In this document: positions 9,518 to 17,495 of the stretch, piece after piece
Numbering within the stretch: position 1 is the first letter of the stretch
How the letters are laid out: every line of letters begins with the position of its first letter
Origin: Pseudonocardia benzenivorans CB1190
Lineage (GTDB): Bacteria; Actinomycetota; Actinomycetes; Mycobacteriales; Pseudonocardiaceae
Reading direction: 5' to 3'
NCBI RefSeq assembly: GCF_000196675.2
Contig: NC_015312.1
Coordinates: forward strand, 7,022,501-7,086,500
Length of the DNA stretch: 64,000 nucleotides
Made by a program: the position numbers and the translations under genes
Notes under the pieces: model-generated
Seen by the model: the letters and a program-made list of their open reading frames with translations, nothing else
The model's database searches: none
What the model was told of the DNA's origin: nothing

Positions 9518-11653
9518 TCAGGTCCGGGCGTCGGGCGGTCCCCAGGTGCCACGCCCGTCGTCGCCCGCCGCCTGCTCCGGGCCCCCGGCCGGAGCGGCCA
9601 CCCCCGTGGGCGGCGTCGCCGGACCGGTCGCCGTCTCGGCCTCGGAGACGAGCCGCGCGTACCGCACCCCGGCGAACAGCAGCACCAGCCCGGCACCGAG
9701 GAACGCCCCGACGCGGGCGAGGCCGTCGAGGGAGACGAGGTCGAAGAGGATCAGCTTCGCGACCGCGGCGGCCACCAGGACGAGGCCCGCGACGCGCAGC
9801 GGGGTGTTCCGGATGCCCCGCGCCAGCAGCACCAGCGCGAGCACCGTCCACAGCACCGTCACGACGGCGTGCCCGGCGACGAACCCGCCCCGGTCGGGCG
9901 AGACGAGGAGCGCGAGGCCGACGACGAACCCGGTCAGCCCGTACAGCCCGACCAGCCCGGTGACGACCCACATGGCCGCCCGGCCGTCGCCCGACCCGAG
10001 CAGGCCCGTGCGCGCCAGCGCGACCAGCATCGCAACAGCCAGGCCGACGGTCAGCACCGCGACGATCAGGCCCGTGACCAGCGGGCCGGTCTGCAGCAGA
10101 CCGCCACGGGTGAAGGGCCACGCGGGGTACCCGGCGAGGACACCCGGCGGCAGCGGCAGGGCCAGCGCGCCGAGGACGCCCATGACGCCGAAGCCGGCCG
10201 CGAACAGCAGGGTGGGCCGGCTGCGCAGCAGCGCCGCGGCCACCGCGAACCCGATGCCCTCCCCGACGATGACGGCGACGGCGACATCCCCGGAGAACAG
10301 CAGTCCGGTGGCCTCGAGCAGCGCCACCGCACCGACCGTCAGCGCGACGATCCGCACCGGGCGGTCGAGACGGGGGACGAGCGCGACACCGAGCATCACG
10401 ACCGCGGCGCCACCGGCGACGGCGGCACCGCGCCAGCCGTCGAGCCGGCCGCCCATGATCAGCACCGGCACCGCGGCGGAGGCGAGCACGCCGTACGCCG
10501 GAGCGTTCGTCGAACTCGTGACCAGCGCGTACAGGGCGAGAGCGCACCCGACGACGAGCACCGCCCCCGCCGCGCCACCGGCCGGCCACAGCTCGGCGGA
10601 CCCGGCCACGCCTGCGGCCAGCGACGCGTACAGGACGGCCCACGCGGCACCGACGACGAGCAGCCACGGCCATCCCCGGCGCAGCGCGACGATCCCGGCG
10701 ACGATCTCCAGCACGACGGTGAGCGCGGCCAGCAGCGGCCCCCAGCCCTCGGTGACGACGGGCATCAGCAGCCCCGCGCCGACCACCGCGCCGATCGCGA
10801 GCGCCGCGCTGCGCCAGTGGTCGGCGAGCCCGAGCCCGCCCGCGGCGACGACCAGCCCCAGCACGAGGCCGACGGCGGCCGGCAGGTAGTGGTACTGCGC
10901 GGTCCCCGAGGCGACGACCAGGTACAGCGCCGCCACCCCGGTCCCGGCGACGGCGACCGCTCCGGCCCGGGCGGACTCCTTGCGGTGCAGCCACACCGCG
11001 AGCCCGAGCAGCGCGAGTCCCAGAACGGCGCCGGCGACGAGCCTGGCGACGGGGGAGAACCAGCCCCGCGAGGCGGCGAGCACCAGGAGCATGACGAGAC
11101 CGAGCAGCGTGACCCCGCCGCCGGTCCACGCGAGCAACCGCGCTCCCGAGAGCGACGCCCACCAACCGGGCCGCTGCGGCGCGGGTGGGCCGGTGGGCAC
11201 CGCCGGTCCCGGCCGGGTCCAGGGCGCACCGGTCCCCGCGAACACCGCGGGCGACGCAGCCGCCCGCGGCGGACGGCCCGGCCACGGCCCCTGGGGCGCG
11301 ACGGGTCCGCGGGCCACCCAGGGCGGCGCCGCAGCGGCCCCCGGCGTCCCCGCGACCCCCGGCGTCCCCGCGGTGGCCGGCGTCCCCGCGACCCCCGGCG
11401 GGCCGGGGCGGGTCGGGGGCGCGGGCCACGCGGGCGGGCCGGACCGGTCGGGCGCCGGTGCGGCACCGACGCCGGACGGGCCCGTGAGAACGTCGCCGGG
11501 TCCTGCTCCGGACCCCCCGCCCGGTGCGGGACCCGGCGACGAGCTACGCAGCGCCAGCAGTTCGACGCCGAGATCGTCGAGTCGCCGGCCGAGCCTTCCG
11601 AGCTCGGCGGCGACGGCGGTCAGCCTGTCGTCTGACACCTGCGAATCGGACAC
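9518..11653 (-). CDS. DUF2339 polytopic membrane protein
   Basis: About 711 residues. The N-terminal 120 or so form a soluble region with a helix (LTAVAAELGRLGRRLDDLGVELLALR) and a Pro/Gly/Ala linker containing repeats of GVAGTPG. The rest is about twenty closely packed hydrophobic segments, the DUF2339 signature. The gene probably works in the envelope, but the family has no firm function. The start is uncertain: GTG at 11653 is used here, and ATG at 11674 and GTG at 11638 are in frame. None has a clear ribosome binding site. It is the first gene of a three-gene minus-strand group. Confidence 0.78.
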   Translation of the reverse strand: MSDSQVSDDRLTAVAAELGRLGRRLDDLGVELLALRSSSPGPAPGGGSGAGPGDVLTGPSGVGAAPAPDRSGPPAWPAPPTRPGPPGVAGTPATAGTPGVAGTPGAAAAPPWVARGPVAPQGPWPGRPPRAAASPAVFAGTGAPWTRPGPAVPTGPPAPQRPGWWASLSGARLLAWTGGGVTLLGLVMLLVLAASRGWFSPVARLVAGAVLGLALLGLAVWLHRKESARAGAVAVAGTGVAALYLVVASGTAQYHYLPAAVGLVLGLVVAAGGLGLADHWRSAALAIGAVVGAGLLMPVVTEGWGPLLAALTVVLEIVAGIVALRRGWPWLLVVGAAWAVLYASLAAGVAGSAELWPAGGAAGAVLVVGCALALYALVTSSTNAPAYGVLASAAVPVLIMGGRLDGWRGAAVAGGAAVVMLGVALVPRLDRPVRIVALTVGAVALLEATGLLFSGDVAVAVIVGEGIGFAVAAALLRSRPTLLFAAGFGVMGVLGALALPLPPGVLAGYPAWPFTRGGLLQTGPLVTGLIVAVLTVGLAVAMLVALARTGLLGSGDGRAAMWVVTGLVGLYGLTGFVVGLALLVSPDRGGFVAGHAVVTVLWTVLALVLLARGIRNTPLRVAGLVLVAAAVAKLILFDLVSLDGLARVGAFLGAGLVLLFAGVRYARLVSEAETATGPATPPTGVAAPAGGPEQAAGDDGRGTWGPPDART

Positions 11654-11825
11654 ACCGCAGAGAATGGCGATCATCGGGGCGCCGCGGATGCGTAGTACCA
11701 CGCTTCGAAGGTCACGGCTCGGTCACGGTCGTGGCGCCGCCACGGCGACGGGGCCCGTCGGCGGCGACGGCGGCGTCGGGGACAATCGGCCGGTCACGAT
11801 GACCAGCAGGGGGAGCAAGGAGACG

Positions 11826-12554
11826 ATGACCGTGGGAGCCGAGACGGCGCCGGCGCCGCGGACGGACCGGATCCCGAGCTTCGTCCACCAGCGCAACCGG
11901 CTCACCGAGGGCCAGCAGTCGGCGTGGGACCGGTTGTGGCACCGGCACGGCCGCGACGTCGCCGATCTCGTCGAGGGTCGCGAGCCCTACGACCCGCCCG
12001 CCTGGTTCGGCCGCACGGCACCGCTGGTGCTCGAGATCGGGTCGGGGATGGGCGAGTCGACGGCGGCGCTCGCCGCCGCGGCGCCGGACGTCGACCACAT
12101 GGCCGTCGAGGTCTTCGAGCCCGGCCTGGCACAGCTCCTGCTGCGCGTCGAGTCGTCCGACCTGACGAACCTGCTCCTGCTGCGGGGTGACGCCGTCGCC
12201 CTGCTGGACGCCTGCATCCCGGTGGATTCGCTGGACGGCATCCGCATCTTCTTCCCCGACCCGTGGCCGAAGCGCCGGCACCGGAAGCGTCGCCTGGTAC
12301 AGCCCGGTTTCGTCGGTTTGGCCGCGTCCCGCCTGCGGCCTGGGGCGATCCTGCACATGGCGACCGACTGGGCGGACTACGCCGTCCAGATGCGCGATGT
12401 CGCCGACGCCGAACGGCGTCTGCAGCGCGCACCCGAGGCCGGTCCGAACGGCTTCGTGCCGCGGCCCGATTGGCGGCCGGTCTCGAAGTTCGAGCAGCGA
12501 GCGATCACGGAAGGTCGCGAAGTATCGGACCTGATGTACGAAAAGCATCACTGA
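11826..12554 (+). CDS. trmB: tRNA (guanine-N7-)-methyltransferase
   Basis: TrmB methylates N7 of G46 in the variable loop of tRNAs using S-adenosylmethionine. The SAM-binding motif EIGSGMGEST is near residue 72. The family-defining FFPDPWPKRRHRKRRL is near 145, and a DWADYA helix and the substrate-binding T-FE-R region (SKFEQRAITEGREV) close the protein. Starts are ambiguous: ATG 11826 has AAGGAG only three bases away and GGGGGAG ten bases away. GTG 11832 has AAGGAG at nine bases, and ATG 11799 is also in frame. All leave the catalytic domain intact. Confidence 0.93.
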   Translation: MTVGAETAPAPRTDRIPSFVHQRNRLTEGQQSAWDRLWHRHGRDVADLVEGREPYDPPAWFGRTAPLVLEIGSGMGESTAALAAAAPDVDHMAVEVFEPGLAQLLLRVESSDLTNLLLLRGDAVALLDACIPVDSLDGIRIFFPDPWPKRRHRKRRLVQPGFVGLAASRLRPGAILHMATDWADYAVQMRDVADAERRLQRAPEAGPNGFVPRPDWRPVSKFEQRAITEGREVSDLMYEKHH

Positions 12555-12642
12555 TGGGCGAAGGCTGACATACCGAGAGTCACATAGTAGAAAGACTCAG
12601 GTAGCAGCCTGTACCCATCGAGTGACTCCCCGGAGGCGATCC

Positions 12643-13896
12643 TTGACCGCAGCGGTCGGTGGTCAGCGATCGTCGGACGGCCCCCCGGAGACCGACGCCG
12701 TCCTCGTCCCGCAGCAGCACTGCCCGATGACCGGTCGGGGCCGCCCCGACGCGGGCACGCCCGATACCGGCCCCAGGCCCGTCGACCCGGACGAGGCGCT
12801 CGAGTTCCTGGAGCAGTTCCACACCGAGCAGCCCGACGCCGCGGGCGAGCGGTACGAGCGCAGGCGCGAGGCCGTCCTCGAGGAGATCGCGAGCACCGGG
12901 ACCTACCGGCACACCAGCCGGGAGCTGGCGTTCGGCGCGCAGGTCGCGTGGCGGAACTCGGCCCGGTGCATCGGGCGGCTGTACTGGAAGACGTTGCACG
13001 TCCGCGACCGCAGGCACCTCACGGCACCGTCGGACGTCGCGGCCGAGTGCATCGAGCACCTGCGCGAGGCCACGCGCGGCGGCCGCATCCGGTCGACGAT
13101 CACGGTGTTCGCCCCTGACGTGCCCGAGCGCCCCGGGCCCCGCATCCACAACGAGCAGCTCATCCGCTATGCCGGGCACCGGCTCCCCGACGGCATCGTG
13201 CGCGGCGACCCCCGGCTGGCCGACTTCACCGACCTCGTCGAACGTCTCGGCTGGCGGCGTCCCGAGCCCCGCGGCCGGTTCGACGTGCTGCCCCTGCTCG
13301 TGTCGGGTCCCGACGGTCGCCCGCAGCTGTTCGACCTGCCGGAGGACGCCGTCCTCGAGGTCCCGCTGACCCACCCAGACCTCGCGTGGTTCGCCGACCT
13401 GCGGCTGCGCTGGCACGCGGTACCGGCGATCAGCAACATGCCCCTCGTCGTCGGCGGCGTTCGCTACCCGGCCGCACCGTTCAACGGCTGGTACCTCAAC
13501 ACGGAGATCGGTGCCCGCAACCTCGCCGACGACGACCGCTACGACCTGCTCCCGGCGGTCGCGCGGCGGATGGGCCTGGACACGAGCTCGGTGCGGACGC
13601 TGTGGCGCGACCGCGCCCTCGTCGAGCTGACCCGGGCGGTGCAGCACTCGTTCGACGCGGCCGGGGTCACGATGGCCGACCACCACACGGAGTCCGAGCG
13701 CTTCCTCACCCACGTCGAGAAGGAGGAGAAGGCCGGCCGGTCCTGCCCGGCCGACTGGACGTGGATCGTGCCGCCGCTCTCGGGCGGGCAGACCAAGGTG
13801 TTCCACCGCTACTACGACGACCCGCGCCCCGACGAGCGCCCGGCGTTCCTGCCGCCCGGCGCCGACCCGTTGCTCGACCCGCCGACCGCGGGCTGA
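12643..13896 (+). CDS. nos: Nitric oxide synthase oxygenase, bacterial type
   Basis: Heme enzyme that oxidises L-arginine to citrulline and NO, without the reductase domain of animal NOS. About 417 residues from the TTG start, which has GGAGG six bases upstream; a GTG at 12622 is weaker. The heme thiolate is C109 in AWRNSARCIG. The substrate pocket is FNGWYLNTEIG, with W283 and the arginine-binding E288. The tetrahydrobiopterin/dimer region SCPADWTWIVPPLSG is at 367-381. It stands alone between trmB and a convergent thioesterase, with no dedicated reductase beside it, so it would borrow cellular flavodoxin or ferredoxin reductases. Roles known for bacterial NOS are oxidative stress defence and nitration of natural products; no biosynthetic partner is nearby. 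Confidence 0.93.
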   Translation: MTAAVGGQRSSDGPPETDAVLVPQQHCPMTGRGRPDAGTPDTGPRPVDPDEALEFLEQFHTEQPDAAGERYERRREAVLEEIASTGTYRHTSRELAFGAQVAWRNSARCIGRLYWKTLHVRDRRHLTAPSDVAAECIEHLREATRGGRIRSTITVFAPDVPERPGPRIHNEQLIRYAGHRLPDGIVRGDPRLADFTDLVERLGWRRPEPRGRFDVLPLLVSGPDGRPQLFDLPEDAVLEVPLTHPDLAWFADLRLRWHAVPAISNMPLVVGGVRYPAAPFNGWYLNTEIGARNLADDDRYDLLPAVARRMGLDTSSVRTLWRDRALVELTRAVQHSFDAAGVTMADHHTESERFLTHVEKEEKAGRSCPADWTWIVPPLSGGQTKVFHRYYDDPRPDERPAFLPPGADPLLDPPTAG

Positions 13897-13902
13897 CGGA
13901 GG

Positions 13903-14361
13903 TCAGGCCGGCGCGGGGGGCGGCGCGGCCAGGCCGGGAACCGTCCGGCTCCGGCCACGGAACTCGGCGATCACAGTGTCGCCGACGCGGACGGTGACGT
14001 CGTAGATGCCCGACCGTCCCGACCCGGCGCGGTGCCACGCCTCGGCGACCATCTCGTCGCCGCTCGCGGCCGGCCGCAGGAAGGCGACGTCGGCGCCCGC
14101 GGCGACCGTGGACACCCCGAAGCTGTTGCACGCGTACGCGAACGCCGCGTCGGCCAGCAGGAACACGTATCCGCCGTGGCAGATGCCGTGCCCGTTGAGG
14201 TGCTTCTCGGTCACGGTCAACGCCGTGACGGCCCGGCCCGGGCCGACGTCGACCAGCCGGACCCCGGCCTCCCGGGCTGCGACGTCGGCGTGCTCCATCG
14301 CGGCCGCCGCGTCCCGGGCGACCCGGAGCGCATCGGCGGCGGAGTTCTCGGGGGCAGGCAC
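13903..14361 (-). CDS. Hotdog-fold acyl-CoA thioesterase, PaaI-like
   Basis: A 152-residue single hotdog domain. The motif NGHGICHGGYVFLLADAAFAYACN near residues 56-78 carries the HGG and the acidic residue of the PaaI helix (only H-G-G-Y-V-F-L-L-A-D is needed to see it). PaaI enzymes hydrolyse hydroxyphenylacetyl-CoA and related aromatic acyl-CoAs that stall phenylacetate degradation. No other paa gene is in the window, so the substrate is open. It is convergent with nos, six bases apart, and starts at a GTG. Confidence 0.82.
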   Translation of the reverse strand: MPAPENSAADALRVARDAAAAMEHADVAAREAGVRLVDVGPGRAVTALTVTEKHLNGHGICHGGYVFLLADAAFAYACNSFGVSTVAAGADVAFLRPAASGDEMVAEAWHRAGSGRSGIYDVTVRVGDTVIAEFRGRSRTVPGLAAPPPAPA

Positions 14362-14379
14362 GGACGACAGTCTGCCCGG

Positions 14380-15717
14380 TCAGCGCTCCGGGGATCCGAG
14401 GGGTGACGGGAGCAGCTCCGGCAGCCGGGCGGGCAGCGTCACCTCGACGACCGTCCCGTCGCCGGGCGCGCTGCGCACGTCGAGGGTCCCGCCGCGCTCC
14501 TCGACGGCCAGCGCCACCAGTCGCAGGCCGACGTGCCCGTCCCCCGGGGGCGCGGTCGGGTCGAACCCGCGCCCGTCGTCGGTGACGGTCATCCGCACCC
14601 GCCCCGGCCCGGGCGTGTCGACGGCGACCCGCACGACGCCGGGCGCGCCGTGGCGGACGGCGTTGCGCAGCAGCTCCCGGCCGATCCGGTGCAGGAGGGC
14701 GACGACCTGCGCGTCGGGCTCGTCGGCGACGTCGACGGTCGTCTCCAGCGGCGTTCCGGCCGCGCCGCGCTCGTGCTCGGCGGCGAGCTCCTGCAGCGAC
14801 GTCCGGATGTCGGGGATGCCCAGTCCTCCGGGCGCGAGCTCGGTGAGCAGGCCGCGCAGCAGTCCGACGTCGCGTTCCACGAGCCCGTGGGCGCGGCCGA
14901 GCAGCTCGCGGCGCCCGCCGTCGGTCTCGTCGAGCAGCAGCGCGTCGAGCAGCAGCCCGGTGCCGGCGAGGTCCTGGACGACACCGTCGTGCAGGACCTG
15001 GGCGAGCTCGCGGCGCTCGCGTTCGGAGGCGGCGAGGCCGTAGTGCAGCACGGCCTGCCGATCCCGCTGGTCGCGTTCCACGCGGCGGGCCAGCGACAGC
15101 GTGATCGGGACGGTCGCGGCGGCGAGGACGAGCAGGCTCCCGATCACGAGCGGCAACAGGTGCGCCATCGCGCTGCGGACGGTCGCGGCGGTGTCGACCG
15201 GCACGTAGACCTCGAGTCGCATGGGCACGCCCCACGCGTCGCGGAAGCCGACGAACGCCTCCAGCAGGGCGCGGTCCTCGGCCCGCTCGTAGCGGTGCTC
15301 GGGATCGTCGGGGACCCGCAGCACGACGATCTCGCCCGCGTCGAGCCGGCGGGCGAGATCGGCGTCGAAGCGGCGGCGTTCGCCCTCGATGCGTGGCTCG
15401 TCGGACACCACGACCTGCACCTGGTCGCCGACGACCCGCCAGATCTTGACCCGCGCGAGCATTCCCGAGTCCACGAACGGGGCGAGGCCGCGGAGGATCT
15501 CGTCGCGGGAGGTCGGGTGGACGGGGTCGTAGTGGTGCGCGGAGAGGGCGACCCCGACGGCGGTCGCGACGCGGCCGGCGACGTCCCGGGCGGTGCGGTG
15601 GGCCTCGCCGTTGGCGAACAGCCAGAGCCCGCCGACGGTGATCGCCGACAGGACGGCCGCGACGACCGCGGTGAGGACGGCGTGCCGGACGAGTGCCCGG
15701 CGGACGACCGGCCGCAC
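14380..15717 (-). CDS. Sensor histidine kinase, NarL-partner (HisKA_3) type
   Basis: A 445-residue membrane kinase. It has helix 1 at about 13-35, an extracytoplasmic sensor domain of about 150 residues (36-185), and helix 2 at 187-208. A HisKA_3 dimerisation domain follows with the phospho-acceptor H243 in ERRELAQVLHDGVVQDLAG. The HATPase has an N-box in RELLRNAVRHG and G-boxes in DDGRGFD and GDGHVGL. The GTG start lies one base after the response regulator stop, so the pair is co-transcribed. The sensor domain matches no family I know. An iron-box promoter serves the pair and the divergent iron transporter, so an iron-related signal is plausible but not proven. Confidence 0.9.
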   Translation of the reverse strand: MRPVVRRALVRHAVLTAVVAAVLSAITVGGLWLFANGEAHRTARDVAGRVATAVGVALSAHHYDPVHPTSRDEILRGLAPFVDSGMLARVKIWRVVGDQVQVVVSDEPRIEGERRRFDADLARRLDAGEIVVLRVPDDPEHRYERAEDRALLEAFVGFRDAWGVPMRLEVYVPVDTAATVRSAMAHLLPLVIGSLLVLAAATVPITLSLARRVERDQRDRQAVLHYGLAASERERRELAQVLHDGVVQDLAGTGLLLDALLLDETDGGRRELLGRAHGLVERDVGLLRGLLTELAPGGLGIPDIRTSLQELAAEHERGAAGTPLETTVDVADEPDAQVVALLHRIGRELLRNAVRHGAPGVVRVAVDTPGPGRVRMTVTDDGRGFDPTAPPGDGHVGLRLVALAVEERGGTLDVRSAPGDGTVVEVTLPARLPELLPSPLGSPER

Positions 15718-15718
15718 G

Positions 15719-16384
15719 TCAGCGGGGACCGTCGAGCTCGACGACGCCGAGCCGGTGCGCGGTGACGACGGCCTCGAGCTGGGTGTGCGCCCCCAGCTTG
15801 GCCAGCAGCATCTTGATGTGGTCGCGGGTGGTGTAGAGGGAGATGCCGAGGTCGCCCGCGATGCGGTGGGCGTCGAGGCCGCGGGCGAGTGCGCGCAGCA
15901 CGTCGTGTTCGCGGCCGGTGAGGTTGGGCGCGGGAGCCGGGTCGTCGGTGACCTCGCGGGCGCCGCCCCGGACGGCGCCGAGGATCTCGCTCAGCGCGCC
16001 GTCCTTGGGCAGGAAGGCCACGGCGCCCTCGGCGAACGCCCGCGCGGCGGCGTCGGGCCGGGGGTGCGCGGTCAGGACGACGGTGCGCACGTGCGGTCGC
16101 AGTGTGCGCAGCCGGGGCAGCAGGCAGAGGCCGTCGCCGTCGGGCAGCTGCAGGTCGACGATGGCGACGTCGAACTCGGTGGTCTCCGTGACGCGGGCCG
16201 CGTCGGCGAGCGAGTGGGCGACCGCGACGCAGCGCAGGTCGGGCTGCATGCCGAGGGTCAACGACAGCATGTCGGTGAAGACCCGATGGTCGTCGAGCAC
16301 GAAGACCGACCGGCGGCGCGCGGTGCCGCGAGCGTGGCCGTTGGGCGTGTGCACCCCCGAATTTTGGGGGGACGACTCGGACAT
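15719..16384 (-). CDS. LuxR/NarL family response regulator
   Basis: A 221-residue two-domain regulator. The receiver domain has acidic pocket residues D31/D32 in VFVLDDHRVF, phospho-acceptor D77 in VAIVDLQLPDGDG, and lysine in AFLPKDG. The C-terminal GerE helix-turn-helix reads LTGREHDVLRALARGLDAHRIAGDLGIS (core LTxRExxVL). The ATG start has no ribosome binding site but a TAAACT box six bases upstream, so it is probably leaderless. That box lies inside the IdeR-type site at 16389-16407. It pairs with the kinase gene that follows and is divergent from the ferric-iron importer. Confidence 0.9.
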   Translation of the reverse strand: MSESSPQNSGVHTPNGHARGTARRRSVFVLDDHRVFTDMLSLTLGMQPDLRCVAVAHSLADAARVTETTEFDVAIVDLQLPDGDGLCLLPRLRTLRPHVRTVVLTAHPRPDAAARAFAEGAVAFLPKDGALSEILGAVRGGAREVTDDPAPAPNLTGREHDVLRALARGLDAHRIAGDLGISLYTTRDHIKMLLAKLGAHTQLEAVVTAHRLGVVELDGPR

Positions 16385-16388
16385 ACCG

Positions 16389-16407
16389 GAAGTTTAGCCT
16401 CACCTAA
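16389..16407. promoter_or_regulatory. IdeR/DtxR iron box over divergent promoters
   Basis: The 19 bases match the classic IdeR/DtxR consensus (TTAGGTTAGCCTAACCTAA) at 15 of 19 positions, with the whole TTAGCCT core and the CCTAA end intact. Two -10 boxes fall inside: TAAACT on the minus strand (16391-16396, six bases before the response regulator ATG) and TAGCCT on the plus strand (16395-16400) for the importer. Iron-loaded IdeR would therefore block both directions. Confidence 0.8.
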
Positions 16408-16448
16408 TTCCTCCCCACCCCTCGTCCGAAGAAACAGGTGCACCTGCG

Positions 16449-17495
16449 ATGTCCACACCACGGCGACGGCTGGCCCTCCTGGCCGGCGCGCTCACCGCGG
16501 CTCTGGCCCTCTCGGCCTGCGGCGGCGGCTCGACACCCGCCGCCCCCGCGACCACCGCGGCCTCCGGCGACCGGACGCTCGTCGTCTACTCGGGTCGTGA
16601 GGAGGCACTCGTCGGAGAGCTGATCAAGCAGTTCGAACAGACGTCGGGGATCAAGGTCGAGACCCGGTACGGGTCGACCACCGAGCTCGCGGCCCAGCTG
16701 CTCGAGGAGGGTGACCGCACGCCGGCGCAGGTGTTCCTCTCCCAGGAGTCGGGTGCCCTCGGAGCGGTCGCCGCCGCCGGCCACCTCACCACGCTCCCGG
16801 CCGACGTGACCTCGGCCGTCCCCGCCAACTACACGTCGAAGGACGGGTCGTGGGTCGGTCTCACCGGCCGGGCCCGCGTCATCGCCTACGACAGCCGGAC
16901 GTACGCGGCCGACCAGGTGCCCGGCGACATCACCGAGCTGGTCCAGCCGCAGTGGAAGGGCAAGATCGCGATCGCACCGACCAACGCCTCGTTCCAGGCC
17001 CACGTCACCGCACTGCGCGTGACCGCGGGCGAGGAGGCCGCCCGGGCCTGGGTGCAGGGGCTGAAGGCCAACGAGCCGCAGATCCACCGCAACAACACCG
17101 CGATCCTCGAGGCCGTCAACGCGGGCACCGCGGGTCTCGGCCTGATCAACCACTACTACTGGGCCCGGTCGGAGACCGACCCGACGACGCTGCGCGCACA
17201 GCTGAAGTTCGGCGACCCCGGCTCGGTGAGCGCGCTGGTCAACGTGACCGGGGCGGGCATCCTGAAGGGTGCGGCGCAATCCCCGGAGGCGGCCGAGTTC
17301 GTGAAGTTCCTGGTGTCGCCGCAGGCCCAGAAGTACTTCGCGGAGAAGACTGCGGAGTACCCGCTCGTCGCGGGCGCCGGCGCGCCGAAGGCCGTGCCGC
17401 CGCTGGACCGCCTCGGTGGCCCGGACATCGACCTGGCCCAGCTGTCGTCGGTCCGGACGACGGTCGAGATGCTCACGCAGGAGGGTCTCGTCTGA
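16449..17495 (+). CDS. Ferric iron ABC transporter, substrate-binding lipoprotein
   Basis: A 348-residue periplasmic-type binding protein of the FbpA/FutA1 family, anchored as a lipoprotein. The signal peptide ends in lipobox LSAC with C24 as the lipidated cysteine. Mature features are LVVYSGREEALVGELIKQFE at the start, the GSTTELAAQLLEEG loop, and the paired tyrosines of NHYYWAR near 237-238 that bind ferric iron in this family. The next gene overlaps by four bases. An IdeR-type box covers its promoter, so expression should rise when iron is scarce. The perfect palindrome CAGGTG-CACCTG at 16435-16446 sits where the ribosome binding site should be. Confidence 0.92.
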   Translation: MSTPRRRLALLAGALTAALALSACGGGSTPAAPATTAASGDRTLVVYSGREEALVGELIKQFEQTSGIKVETRYGSTTELAAQLLEEGDRTPAQVFLSQESGALGAVAAAGHLTTLPADVTSAVPANYTSKDGSWVGLTGRARVIAYDSRTYAADQVPGDITELVQPQWKGKIAIAPTNASFQAHVTALRVTAGEEAARAWVQGLKANEPQIHRNNTAILEAVNAGTAGLGLINHYYWARSETDPTTLRAQLKFGDPGSVSALVNVTGAGILKGAAQSPEAAEFVKFLVSPQAQKYFAEKTAEYPLVAGAGAPKAVPPLDRLGGPDIDLAQLSSVRTTVEMLTQEGLV

